Shown here one piece after another: positions 25,415 to 33,604 of a stretch of 64,000 nt of DNA. The position numbers were made by a program, and so were the translations under genes. The notes beneath the pieces were generated by a model, which did no database searches, was not told where the DNA came from, and was given only the letters and a program-made list of their open reading frames with translations. The stretch is taken from NCBI GenBank assembly GCA_019637095.1, contig JAHBWG010000022.1, positions 39,805 through 103,804 on the forward strand. Direction: 5' to 3'. The stretch is from Sandaracinaceae bacterium (GTDB taxonomy: Bacteria; Myxococcota_A; Polyangia; Polyangiales; Sandaracinaceae). Each line of letters opens with the position of its first letter. Position 1 is the stretch's first letter.

Positions 25415-28270
25415 TCAGCTCGCGTCCGGGGGCGAGGAGCGGCGCTGGAGCAGGCGCGCGATCTGCTCGACGCGCTCCCAGAGGCGCGGATCGTCGGGTG
25501 AGCGGACGGCGAGCTCCTGGTAGAGGCCGAGCGCGGCGCCGAGATCGCCGCGCGCGACCATCGACTCCGCCGCCTCGATCGCGAGGTCCACCGACTGCGA
25601 GGTGTCGAGGTCCGGCTCCGGCGGCACCTCGTCGGCCCACTGGTCCGCGTCGAGCTGCTCGACGCGCGGCTCGAACGCGAGCTCCTCCTCCGCGAACGCG
25701 CGCACGCCGGGCCAGCTCCGCTCCCCCGGCGTCTGGACCAGGACGCTGGTGTCTTCGTCGAGGGGGGTCTCGTCCCAAGATCCCTCGACGGCCAAGGCGA
25801 CCTCGCCGGTGTCGATGGGGGCGTGCACCGGGTCGGCTGAGGCGGGGGCGCGAGGCACGAGGCCGGGTGACGGTGTCGACACGGCCGCGGGTGCCGCGAA
25901 TGATGCGCTCGCGGGCGGGGGAGCGGGCGGAGGGACGAGCCCGGCGGAGGCGATCGCGGGCGGCGGCGCCGGCGGGGGCACGAACGGGTGCGCTGGCGGG
26001 GGCGCGGGAGGAGGGACGAAGCCGCCGGTGGCCTGCGGCGCCGGTGATACGACCGCGGGCGCCGGCGCGGCCGGCGCCGCGAGCGGCGCCGGCGCGGGAG
26101 GAGGGACGAAGTCGCCGGCGGCTGGTGGCGTGGGTGACGCGACCGCGGGCGGCGGCGCGGGAGGAGGGACGAAGTCGCCGGGGGCTGGTGGCGCGGGTGA
26201 CGCGACCGCGGGCGGGGGCGCGGGAGGAGGGACGAGGTCGGCGGCGGCTGGTGGCGCCGGTGAGACGACCGCGGGCGGGGGCGCAGGAGGAGGGACGAAG
26301 TCGGCGGCGGCTGGCGGCGGCGCGGGAGGAGGCACGAAGTCGCGGGCGGCGGGTGGGGTGGGTGACCCGACCGCGGGCGGCGGCGTGGGAGGAGTGGAAT
26401 CGCTGGCTGGTGGCGTGGGTGAAACGATCGCGGGCGGCGGCGCCGCCGGTGGGACGAACCCGGGCGCGGGCGGGGGAACCAAGTCGGGGGCCGCCGCGGG
26501 CGCAATGGGAGGGACGAGGTCCGAGGCGCCAGAGGCCGTCGGCGCGAGGGGCGGCGGCGCTGGGGACGGAACGAAGTCGCTGGTTGGGGCGGCGGGCGTG
26601 GAGGCGGTCGTGGCAGGGGCCGGCGGTGGGACGAAGTCGCTCGTGGGTGCTGCGGGTGACGCGGCCGCGGTTGCGGGGGCCGCGGTGGATACCGCATGTG
26701 ACACGTCAGGCGACGCGGGCGCGGGCGCCGGAGGTGGGACGAGATCGGGGACCGGGGGTGACACGGCGGACGGGACTGGCGCGCCGGGGGGGGATGCCGA
26801 GCCCGGGACCTCGGGTGAAGCGGCGCCCGCCGGGGCCACGGCTGCGGGCAGCGCGGCGGCCTCGCCGGCGGGAGACGGTGTCGGTCGTGGCTCGGAGTCG
26901 GCCGGCTCGGGTGACGGTGAGGAGAACGGGGCGGCCGGGGGGGCCTCGGCGGGTGCCCCGAACACTGGCGCACGCGGGACCGCCGGGCCGCGTCGGGGAG
27001 TCGACTCGGCCGGGCTCGGCGCGGCGACGACGGGTGCCGGCGGCGACGGACCGACCGGGGCCGGGCCGTGGGCGGGGGCACCGAGCGGGACGCTCCCGGT
27101 CGGCGGCGACTCGACGGCGACTCCAGAAGGGATGGCGTCGAACCGAGGCGCCTCCGTGGCAGGGGGGCGCGAGCTCGCCGGCGCCGGCGGGGGCGCGGGC
27201 GGCGGCACGAAGCCCACGTCGACGGGAGGCGGGGGCGCGGGCGGGGGGACGAAGCCCGCGTCGACGGTAGGTGAGGGCGCGGGCGGGGGGACGAACGCCG
27301 CTGGCTCGGCGTCTGGCGGGGCGGAGCGCGGGCCCAGCGGCGGCGGGCGGCGGGTGTCGACCTGCGGCACGGGCGCGGGCGGGGGGACGAAGCCCGCGGG
27401 CACATCGACGGCGGGAGGCGGCGCGGACGGCGGGGCCAGCGGCGGCGGGCGGCGCGTGTCGACCTCCGGCGGGGGCGCGGGCGGCGGGACGAAGGCTGGC
27501 GCCTCGGGGAGGGTCGAGCCGGCGGGCGGGGTGCCCCCGGCGGCTTCCCTCTCCATCAGCGCGCGCAGCTCCGCGAGCGGGAGCTCACCCGGCTTCGCGA
27601 CCCGCGTCGACTCTTCCGGCGGCGACTCGAGGACCTGGTAGTCCCCGAGCTCGACCTGCATCGTCACCTCGTCACGTCCGCGGTAGGCGGCCGCGGGGAG
27701 CGGTGCCGGCGGCGCCGCCGCCGTCACCTCGTCGAACGCGAGGCGCGAGAGCGGCACGCCGGCCGGCTCCCCGCGCGCCTTCGCGCTGCCGCGTGGCAGC
27801 GGGACGTCGTCGAGGCGCAGGTTCGTGAGCGACAGCTCGATCTCGATCGAGTCGGGGACCTCCTCGAGCGTCGGCAGCGCGAAGCCCCCTGCGGCCGACG
27901 CCACGACCCGGACCGCATGCAGCAGGACCGCCGAGCGCTCGCCGGGCCGCAGCACGGCCAGCTCCTCGTAGTGCGCGAGCGCCGCCTCGAGATCTCCCGC
28001 CGCGAGCAGCCGTCCGGCCTCGAAGAAGCTCTCGTCCGCGTCGTCGTCGCTCCACACCTCGCGCAGCAACCGCTCGATCGCCTCGGTCACCGTCCGGGCG
28101 TCGAGGTGCCCCGGGTCGCGCTCGCACAGCCCGCGCGCGGCCTCGAGCGCCGCCTCGAGGTTGCCCGCGTCGACCGGCTCGCGGAGCGCGTCGGCCAGCG
28201 CCTTCCTTCGCTTCTGCGGATCGCCCACGGTTGGTGTGGGGATGACAGCGCGATCGCCCCCGCGCGTCAA
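25415..28270 (-). CDS. long TPR-type protein with a 600-residue Pro/Ala VPPPAP-repeat region
   Basis: A 951-aa protein. The N-terminal 130 residues are helical and TPR-like (AGNLEAALEAARGL, DLEAALAHYEELAVLRPGE). The middle (about 230-830) is low-complexity, with some twenty units of the type FVPPPAPPP followed by AVASPAPPA or VDTRRPPP. The last 90 residues are again helical (SMVARGDLGAALGLYQELAV). Myxobacteria often use such Pro-rich arms as spacers or docking tails in motility and polarity proteins. TTG 28270 is the longest start and GTG 28228 is an alternative. Function is unknown; a scaffold role is inferred. Confidence 0.8.
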   Translation of the reverse strand: MTRGGDRAVIPTPTVGDPQKRRKALADALREPVDAGNLEAALEAARGLCERDPGHLDARTVTEAIERLLREVWSDDDADESFFEAGRLLAAGDLEAALAHYEELAVLRPGERSAVLLHAVRVVASAAGGFALPTLEEVPDSIEIELSLTNLRLDDVPLPRGSAKARGEPAGVPLSRLAFDEVTAAAPPAPLPAAAYRGRDEVTMQVELGDYQVLESPPEESTRVAKPGELPLAELRALMEREAAGGTPPAGSTLPEAPAFVPPPAPPPEVDTRRPPPLAPPSAPPPAVDVPAGFVPPPAPVPQVDTRRPPPLGPRSAPPDAEPAAFVPPPAPSPTVDAGFVPPPAPPPPVDVGFVPPPAPPPAPASSRPPATEAPRFDAIPSGVAVESPPTGSVPLGAPAHGPAPVGPSPPAPVVAAPSPAESTPRRGPAVPRAPVFGAPAEAPPAAPFSSPSPEPADSEPRPTPSPAGEAAALPAAVAPAGAASPEVPGSASPPGAPVPSAVSPPVPDLVPPPAPAPASPDVSHAVSTAAPATAAASPAAPTSDFVPPPAPATTASTPAAPTSDFVPSPAPPPLAPTASGASDLVPPIAPAAAPDLVPPPAPGFVPPAAPPPAIVSPTPPASDSTPPTPPPAVGSPTPPAARDFVPPPAPPPAAADFVPPPAPPPAVVSPAPPAAADLVPPPAPPPAVASPAPPAPGDFVPPPAPPPAVASPTPPAAGDFVPPPAPAPLAAPAAPAPAVVSPAPQATGGFVPPPAPPPAHPFVPPPAPPPAIASAGLVPPPAPPPASASFAAPAAVSTPSPGLVPRAPASADPVHAPIDTGEVALAVEGSWDETPLDEDTSVLVQTPGERSWPGVRAFAEEELAFEPRVEQLDADQWADEVPPEPDLDTSQSVDLAIEAAESMVARGDLGAALGLYQELAVRSPDDPRLWERVEQIARLLQRRSSPPDAS
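25900..27500. repeat. degenerate tandem repeats encoding VPPPAP units
   Basis: Units of about 45-60 bases recur through this stretch (for example GGAGGGACGAAGTCG with neighbouring GGCGGG runs). They are imperfect and keep the minus-strand frame of the Pro-rich protein. They could cause assembly length errors. Confidence 0.7.
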
Positions 28271-28360
28271 CGTCCGACCGCATCGTCGCGCGAGTGGAGG
28301 TCGCTTCGCCCGCGGTGCGCTCGGCTGGACAAGCCGCGGCGTTCATCTACGCCGCAGTCG

Positions 28361-30490
28361 ATGCCGAAGCGCTCGACGACCTGCCCGCTCTGCGAGGCGA
28401 TGTGTGGCCTGACCATCGAGACCGACGGCGCGCGCGTGCTGTCCGTGCGAGGCGACCCGGACGATCCGCTGAGCCGCGGGTACCTCTGCCCGAAGGGCCC
28501 CGCGCTCGCGGCGCTCCAAGACGACCCCGACCGGCTCCGGGCGCCGCTGCGGCGCGTCGGCGACCGCTTCGAGCCGATCGGCTGGGACGACGCGCTCGAG
28601 CTCGCGGCCGACGGCCTGCATCGCGTCGCGGAGCGTCACGGCTCGGACGCGGTCGCCGTGTACGTCGGCAACCCGACCGTGCACAACCTCGGCGCGTCGA
28701 TCTTCGCGCCCCTCCTGATGCGCGCGCTGCGCACGAAGAACAAGTACAGCGCCAGCTCGGTCGATCAGCTCCCGCATCACGTCGCCGCGCACCTGATGTT
28801 CGGTCACCAGTTCCTCTTGCCGGTGCCCGACGTGGACCGCGCGGAGCTGTTCTGGGTGATGGGCGCCAACCCGCTCGCGTCGAACGGCAGCTTGATGAGC
28901 GCGCCGGGGATGCGCGGCCGGCTCGCCGCGATCCGCGAGCGGGGCGGCCGCGTCGTCGTGTTCGACCCGCGTCGCACCGAGACCGCGGTGGCGGCGAGCG
29001 AGCACGTGTTCGTCCGACCCGGCACCGACGCCTGGTTGCTCGCGGCGACGCTGAAGATCGCGCTGGCCGAGGGGCGCGGGCTCGGCGCGCTCGCGCCGCA
29101 CACGGAGCGGCTCGAGGTCCTGCGCGACGCCATGGCGCCCTTCACGGTCGCGGAGGCGGCGGCGCGGACCGGCGTGGACGCATCGACGATCGAGCGGCTC
29201 GCGCGCGAGCTCGTCCGCGCCGAGCGCGCCGTCGTGTACGGTCGGATGGGGCTCTCCACGCAGCGCTTCGGTGGGCTCTGCCAGTGGCTGATCCACGCGA
29301 TCAACCTCCTCACGGGCAACTTCGATCGCGAGGGCGGCGCGATGTTCGCGTCGCCCGCCTTCGACGCGGTGCACGTCCCGGGCGGGCTCGGGATCGGCAA
29401 GGGCGGCTTCGCGCGGTGGAGGAGCCGCGTGCGCGGTCTGCCTGAAGCGAACGGCGAGCTGCCGGTCGCGACGCTCGCCGACGAGATCCTCACCGAGGGC
29501 GAAGGCCGAGTGCGCGCCCTCGTCACGAGCGCAGGCAACCCGGTGCTCTCGACGCCGAACGGCGCCCGGCTCGGGCGGGCGCTCGAGACGCTCGAGCACA
29601 TGGTCTCGATCGACTTCTACCTGAACGAGACGACGCGCCACGCCAGCGTGATCTTGCCGCCGCCCTCGCCGCTCGAGCGGCCGCACTACGACGTCGCGTT
29701 CCACCACCTCGCGGTGCGCAACACCGCCAAGCTCTCCGATCCGGTGCTCACGCCGCCGGACGGACAGCTCGCGGACCACGAGATCGCGCTCGCGCTCGTC
29801 GAGCGCCTCGAGCGGCGGCGCGGAGCGCTCACGTTGCGCCGCCGCGCGACGCTCGCCGCGCTGCGGCGGCTCGGGCCGGTCGGGATCGTGGATCTGGGCC
29901 TGCGGCTGGGGCCCCACGGCCTGCGCCGCGGCCTCGGCGGCTTGAGCGCCGCCGCGCTCCGGCGCGCGCCGCACGGGGTCGACCTCGGGCCGCTGGTGCC
30001 GCGCATGCCGGGGATCCTGCGCGCCTGGCGCCACGCGATCGATCTCGCGCCGCCCCCTCTCGTCGAGGACCTCGCGCGCCTGCGCGCGAGCGCGCCCGAG
30101 GGCGAGCTGGTGCTGATCGGGCGCCGGCACCTGCGCTCGAACAACAGCTGGATGCACAACCTCCCGAAGCTCGTGGCCGGCAAGTCGATTTGCACGCTGC
30201 TGATGAACCCGGCGGACGCCGAGGCGCGCGGGGTCGCGGCCGGGGCGCGGGTCGCCGTGACCAGCCGGGTCGGCGCCGTCGAGGTCGAGGTCGAGCTCTC
30301 GGACGCGATGATGCCCGGCGTCGTCTCGCTACCGCACGGCTTCGGGCACGATCAACCGGGCACGCGGCTCTGCGTCGCGCGCGCGCACGCCGGGGTGAGC
30401 ATCAACGACCTCACCGACGAGACGCTCCTCGATGAGCTCACCGGCAACGCGGCGCTGAGCGGGGTCCCCGTCGAGGTGCGCCCTCGATGA
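28361..30490 (+). CDS. molybdopterin-dependent oxidoreductase with N-terminal [4Fe-4S] site
   Basis: A 709-aa catalytic-type subunit of the DMSO-reductase family. Cys 8, 11, 15 and 43 (CPLCEAMC and RGYLCPKG) bind an [4Fe-4S] cluster. The molybdopterin domains follow (VYVGNPTVHNLG, ELFWVMGANPLASNG, VFDPRRTETA, LVTSAGNPVLSTPNG, HASVILPPPSPLERP) and the C-terminal cofactor-binding barrel (RRHLRSNNSWMHNLP, VSLPHGFGH). There is no Tat signal, so it is cytoplasmic. No electron-transfer or chaperone gene adjoins it. The substrate cannot be read; formate or a related oxidation is a guess from the family. Confidence 0.92.
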   Translation: MPKRSTTCPLCEAMCGLTIETDGARVLSVRGDPDDPLSRGYLCPKGPALAALQDDPDRLRAPLRRVGDRFEPIGWDDALELAADGLHRVAERHGSDAVAVYVGNPTVHNLGASIFAPLLMRALRTKNKYSASSVDQLPHHVAAHLMFGHQFLLPVPDVDRAELFWVMGANPLASNGSLMSAPGMRGRLAAIRERGGRVVVFDPRRTETAVAASEHVFVRPGTDAWLLAATLKIALAEGRGLGALAPHTERLEVLRDAMAPFTVAEAAARTGVDASTIERLARELVRAERAVVYGRMGLSTQRFGGLCQWLIHAINLLTGNFDREGGAMFASPAFDAVHVPGGLGIGKGGFARWRSRVRGLPEANGELPVATLADEILTEGEGRVRALVTSAGNPVLSTPNGARLGRALETLEHMVSIDFYLNETTRHASVILPPPSPLERPHYDVAFHHLAVRNTAKLSDPVLTPPDGQLADHEIALALVERLERRRGALTLRRRATLAALRRLGPVGIVDLGLRLGPHGLRRGLGGLSAAALRRAPHGVDLGPLVPRMPGILRAWRHAIDLAPPPLVEDLARLRASAPEGELVLIGRRHLRSNNSWMHNLPKLVAGKSICTLLMNPADAEARGVAAGARVAVTSRVGAVEVEVELSDAMMPGVVSLPHGFGHDQPGTRLCVARAHAGVSINDLTDETLLDELTGNAALSGVPVEVRPR

Positions 30491-30594
30491 GTGGGGCCCC
30501 GATCGAGGCGCCCGCGCGTCGGTCGAGGCGTGCGCGCGCCACGATCTCGTCGCACGCTTCGGAAACCTCGGCTCGGCCGGGGCGATGAGGGGGC

Positions 30595-30885
30595 GTGATC
30601 GCGTTGCTCTGTTGTCCGCATTGCAGGTCCGCGGTCCCGCTCGGGGCCCCGGGGGTGTTCCACTGCGGCCGGTGCGGGCGTCCGTACACGGTCGCGAGCC
30701 ACGAGCAGCTCGCCGTCGAGGCGAAGCGCAAGACCGACGAGCGCAACGTGCTCATGCTCATCGGGGCCGTGGTGTTCGTGTTCTACGTCGCGCCCGTGCT
30801 GCTCACGGTCGGCTACATGTGCGTGATGTTCGGGGTGTATGCGGTGCTCGCGATCGTCTTCGGCGTCGCCGCCGCCGCAGGCTGA
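30595..30885 (+). CDS. small zinc-ribbon membrane protein
   Basis: A 96-aa protein with a zinc ribbon at the N-terminus (CPHC at about residues 7-10 and CGRC at 24-27) followed by two hydrophobic helices (about 53-72 and 74-92). GATGAGGGGG precedes the GTG start. Zinc-ribbon plus membrane hairpins of this size are common and uncharacterised. It is 13 bp before the next gene and probably co-transcribed with it. Confidence 0.75.
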   Translation: MIALLCCPHCRSAVPLGAPGVFHCGRCGRPYTVASHEQLAVEAKRKTDERNVLMLIGAVVFVFYVAPVLLTVGYMCVMFGVYAVLAIVFGVAAAAG

Positions 30886-30898
30886 AGCAGGGAGACCG

Positions 30899-31771
30899 AT
30901 GACCGACAGCCGACGCACGCCGCCGACCGAGCACTGGGCGCCGGCTCCGACCGGCAAGCCCGAGGGGCCGAGCGGGTTCGCCCCGACGCAGGCGCTCGAC
31001 GTCGCCCAGCTCGCGGCGGCGCACGGGGCGCCGCCGCCCGCCGCGACCGCGCCGATCGCGGGACCTCCGCTGAGCGCGACGACCCCCATGCGCGAGGCCT
31101 ACACACCGCCGCCGGCCGCGCACGTCACGCCGATCGGGCAGCCGTCCGCGTTCGCCGCCACGCAGGCGGTCCCCGTCGGCGGCGGCGCCCCGCCTGGGCA
31201 CGCGACGCCGCTCGGCCACGCGCACGGACCGAGCCTCCCCGCGGCGCCGATGTCGTTTCCGTCGCCCGTGGCCTACACGCCTCCAGCTCACGGCGCCCCA
31301 CCCGGGTACCCGTACCCCGTTGGCGGGGTGCCCCCATACCATCCGCCGCCGCAGCAGTACTTCCCCGCCGGGCCGCAGGGCTACCGGCAGCCGCCGCCGA
31401 TCCCGGGGCACGCGCCGATGGCGCGCCCCTTCGGCGAGCCGACGCGCGACGAGGCGATGATGGGCGCGGCCGCGCACGGGCTGAGCTTCGTCGAGGGCGG
31501 GATCGTCGGCCCGTTCATCGTCTACTTGCTCAAGAAGGACGAGAGCGACTTCGTCGCGTTCCACGCGCTGCAGTCGCTCTACTTCGGCCTCGCGTTCCTG
31601 GTCGCCACGCTGCTGACGTGCGGGCTCGCGGCGCTCGTCCTCGTGTGGCCGTACATGTGGTTCGAGGCCGTCGCGACGCTGAGGGCCTTCGAGGGCGAGT
31701 GGTACGAGCTGCCGCTCGTCGGCTCGCGCGCCCTCGCGCGTCACCCGCGCCCGGTCCCGCCGGGCACGTGA
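30899..31771 (+). CDS. DUF4870-type membrane protein with long Pro/Ala N-terminus
   Basis: A 290-aa protein. Residues 1-180 are disordered and rich in P, A, G and H (PPYHPPPQQYFPAGPQGY). The C-terminal 105 residues carry a DUF4870/Tic20-like four-helix segment, marked by FIVYLLKKDESDFVAFHALQ and the helix that follows, LYFGLAFLVATLLTCGLAAL. DUF4870 proteins are small membrane proteins of unknown function. The Pro-rich arm is unusual for the family and would face the cytosol. Confidence 0.82.
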   Translation: MTDSRRTPPTEHWAPAPTGKPEGPSGFAPTQALDVAQLAAAHGAPPPAATAPIAGPPLSATTPMREAYTPPPAAHVTPIGQPSAFAATQAVPVGGGAPPGHATPLGHAHGPSLPAAPMSFPSPVAYTPPAHGAPPGYPYPVGGVPPYHPPPQQYFPAGPQGYRQPPPIPGHAPMARPFGEPTRDEAMMGAAAHGLSFVEGGIVGPFIVYLLKKDESDFVAFHALQSLYFGLAFLVATLLTCGLAALVLVWPYMWFEAVATLRAFEGEWYELPLVGSRALARHPRPVPPGT

Positions 31772-31789
31772 TCGGGATCTCTCGCGAGC

Positions 31790-32467
31790 TCAGGGCGCGA
31801 GGTCGACCTCGGCCCAGAGCGCGCCGCGCAGCGCGCCTTCCTCGTAGCCGACGGCGCGATCCTCGGGGTAGCGCTCGGCGAGCAGCGCTCGCACCTCCTC
31901 GGCGATCCCCTCCGGGCGCCCGTGGCACGCGAGGCACGGGCCCTCGATCGCGATCGGCGCGACGAAGCGCGCGCGTCCCTCGGCGATCCCCATCGCGGGC
32001 GTGACGCCCTGTGCGGGGCCCTCGCCGCGGGCCTCGAGCCACTCGCGCACCCACGCCGGCCCCGCGTTCGCGGGGTTGCGCAGCCGGAGCGACGAGCGCC
32101 CGACCGTGGCGCTGCGCGCCTCCGCGACGCGCGCTCCGATCTGCTGCGCTTCGGCGCTGCAGACGTCGGCGGCGGCGCGCGGGCCGTCGGCCATCGCGGC
32201 GAGGAGGCGGGTCTTGAGCGTGCGTCCGAGCTCCTGTGCGGCCTCGCGCGCGCTCTCGACGCCGCGGGTCTCCGCGTCGCTCGCGGGCGCGCGGCCCGCG
32301 GAGCCCGCGGCCGGCGGGGGCGGCCCCGCGGGGCTCGTGGGCTCGACCGGCGCGGGCTCGACGGGCTCGACGGGCGCAGCCGGCGCCGCGGGCTCGTCGC
32401 AGGCGACGGCGACCGCACCGGCGAGCGCCCCCGCGAGGGCGGCGGACAGGACGTGACGGGGTCGCAT
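31790..32467 (-). CDS. DUF3365-type periplasmic c-type heme protein (lipoprotein)
   Basis: A 225-aa lipoprotein (signal ending VAVACD, Cys about residue 23) with a Pro/Glu linker to about residue 60. The domain has the pattern of DUF3365 heme proteins: ARSATVGRSSLRLRNPANAG and the heme-binding CLACHGRPEGI near residue 176, followed by YPEDRAVGYEEGALRGALW. DUF3365 domains serve as periplasmic heme sensors or electron carriers. It is monocistronic. Confidence 0.88.
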   Translation of the reverse strand: MRPRHVLSAALAGALAGAVAVACDEPAAPAAPVEPVEPAPVEPTSPAGPPPPAAGSAGRAPASDAETRGVESAREAAQELGRTLKTRLLAAMADGPRAAADVCSAEAQQIGARVAEARSATVGRSSLRLRNPANAGPAWVREWLEARGEGPAQGVTPAMGIAEGRARFVAPIAIEGPCLACHGRPEGIAEEVRALLAERYPEDRAVGYEEGALRGALWAEVDLAP

Positions 32468-32538
32468 GGGCGCAAACGTGGGCGCGTCGCATCGACGCGC
32501 AAGGGGACACCACGCGCCGGCGTGCGCGAGGCGCGCGC

Positions 32539-32928
32539 GTGGGCCAGGACTCGGAGGTGTCGGAGGGCCTCCAGCTCGTCGTGTGGGCGCTCGGCGCGGC
32601 GCTCCACCTCTCGTTCGCGATCGGCCTGTTCGCCTGGGCGCGCCGCGTGGCCGGGCGTCGAGGCGGCTTCTTCCGCGTCGCGCAGTGGGCGCCGCTCCTC
32701 GGGCTCGCCGTCTCGCTCGGGGGAGGGTGCTGGACGAGCGTCGCGCTCAGCCGCGCGTTCGTCGACGTCGCGCGCGCCCCCATCGAGGCGCGCTCGGCGA
32801 CGCTCGCGCAGGCGATCGCCGACGCGATGTGGCCCACCTTCTTCGGGCTCGCCGCGGGCCTCGGGCTCTACGTGACCAGCGCGGTGATCTCCACGGTGGG
32901 GGGGCGCGCCAGGGGCCGCCTCGAGTGA
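32539..32928 (+). CDS. small membrane protein resembling a trimmed ExbB/MotA
   Basis: A 129-aa protein with three hydrophobic segments (about residues 9-32, 44-64, 97-116). The last one, with AQAIADAMWPTFFGLAAGLG, recalls the third helix of ExbB proteins (compare ISEAMWNTALGLG in the window's own ExbB), and the central cytoplasmic loop is lost. The relation is inferred. The start could be GTG 32539 or GTG 32557. Its stop overlaps the next start (GTGA). Confidence 0.65.
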   Translation: MGQDSEVSEGLQLVVWALGAALHLSFAIGLFAWARRVAGRRGGFFRVAQWAPLLGLAVSLGGGCWTSVALSRAFVDVARAPIEARSATLAQAIADAMWPTFFGLAAGLGLYVTSAVISTVGGRARGRLE

Positions 32929-33419
32929 AGTCGGGTTCACGCGTTGCGGAGGTCGCCGCCACGGATCGCGTGGTGCGCCGCGCTGGCGTGCTCCTGGCAG
33001 CGCGCGGGTGGGTGAGCTCGCGAGACGAGCGCGCGGCCGCGGACTCGCGGGCCGCGCTGGAGGTGACGCGCCCGCTGAGCGCGGAGGAGATGGCCGAGCT
33101 CCAGCTCGAGCAGGGCTACGTCGAGCGCGCCCTCGCGATCTTCGAGGCGCTGCTGGCGGAGGATCCCGAGAACGCGTTCTACCGCGGGCGCTGCGCCTGG
33201 CTCGGCCGCCTCGCGACGGCGCGCACGTCGCTCCGCCCGCGGCCGCGTGGCCCCGTCGCCTCGCGCAGCCCGACGCTCGCGGGATTCGCGCCGCCTCGCG
33301 CATCCGACGCGATCCGCCCTCACCCCATCGTGGTCGTGGGCGCGCTGGCGCCGCCGCCGAGATCGAAGGCGCGCACCGGGTTGACGCGGCCGCGCTCGCG
33401 CACCCGCCCCGCGCGCTAG
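32925..33419 (+). CDS. TPR-like small protein
   Basis: A 164-aa protein with one clear TPR-like unit in the middle (LSAEEMAELQLEQGYVERAL through LLAEDPENAFYRGRCAWLG, about residues 51-98) and a basic Pro/Arg-rich tail. A single TPR usually needs a partner to pack against. The GTG at 32925 overlaps the preceding stop. The last codons lie inside the left arm of the inverted repeat at 33411-33588. Confidence 0.65.
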   Translation: MKSGSRVAEVAATDRVVRRAGVLLAARGWVSSRDERAAADSRAALEVTRPLSAEEMAELQLEQGYVERALAIFEALLAEDPENAFYRGRCAWLGRLATARTSLRPRPRGPVASRSPTLAGFAPPRASDAIRPHPIVVVGALAPPPRSKARTGLTRPRSRTRPAR

Positions 33420-33588
33420 AGCACCGATCCGTTTGGAGAGCCGAGAAGTCTCGGAGCGCAACGGGTTTCCGGCGTGGTCGGACGCGACGAGGCGATGCAG
33501 CGCATCGTCGAGGAGCGGCGGGCCGCGCCGGGAACCTGTTCCGCCCGCGAATTCCGGCGGTTTCAAACGAATCGGTGCTCTGGCTCGC
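33411..33588. repeat. 178-bp element bounded by 25-bp inverted repeats
   Basis: The 25 bases at 33411-33435 and at 33564-33588 are inverted copies of each other (22 of 25 match; core CAAACG-ATCGGTGCTCT-GC). The 128 bases between hold a 6-bp hairpin (CCGAGA-AG-TCTCGG at 33441-33454). The left arm covers the last codons and stop of the TPR-like gene; the right arm ends 16 bases before the next start. No gene lies inside. It could be a MITE-like insertion or a structured RNA or regulatory site. Confidence 0.65.
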
Positions 33589-33604
33589 GTACACTCACCG
33601 TGGC

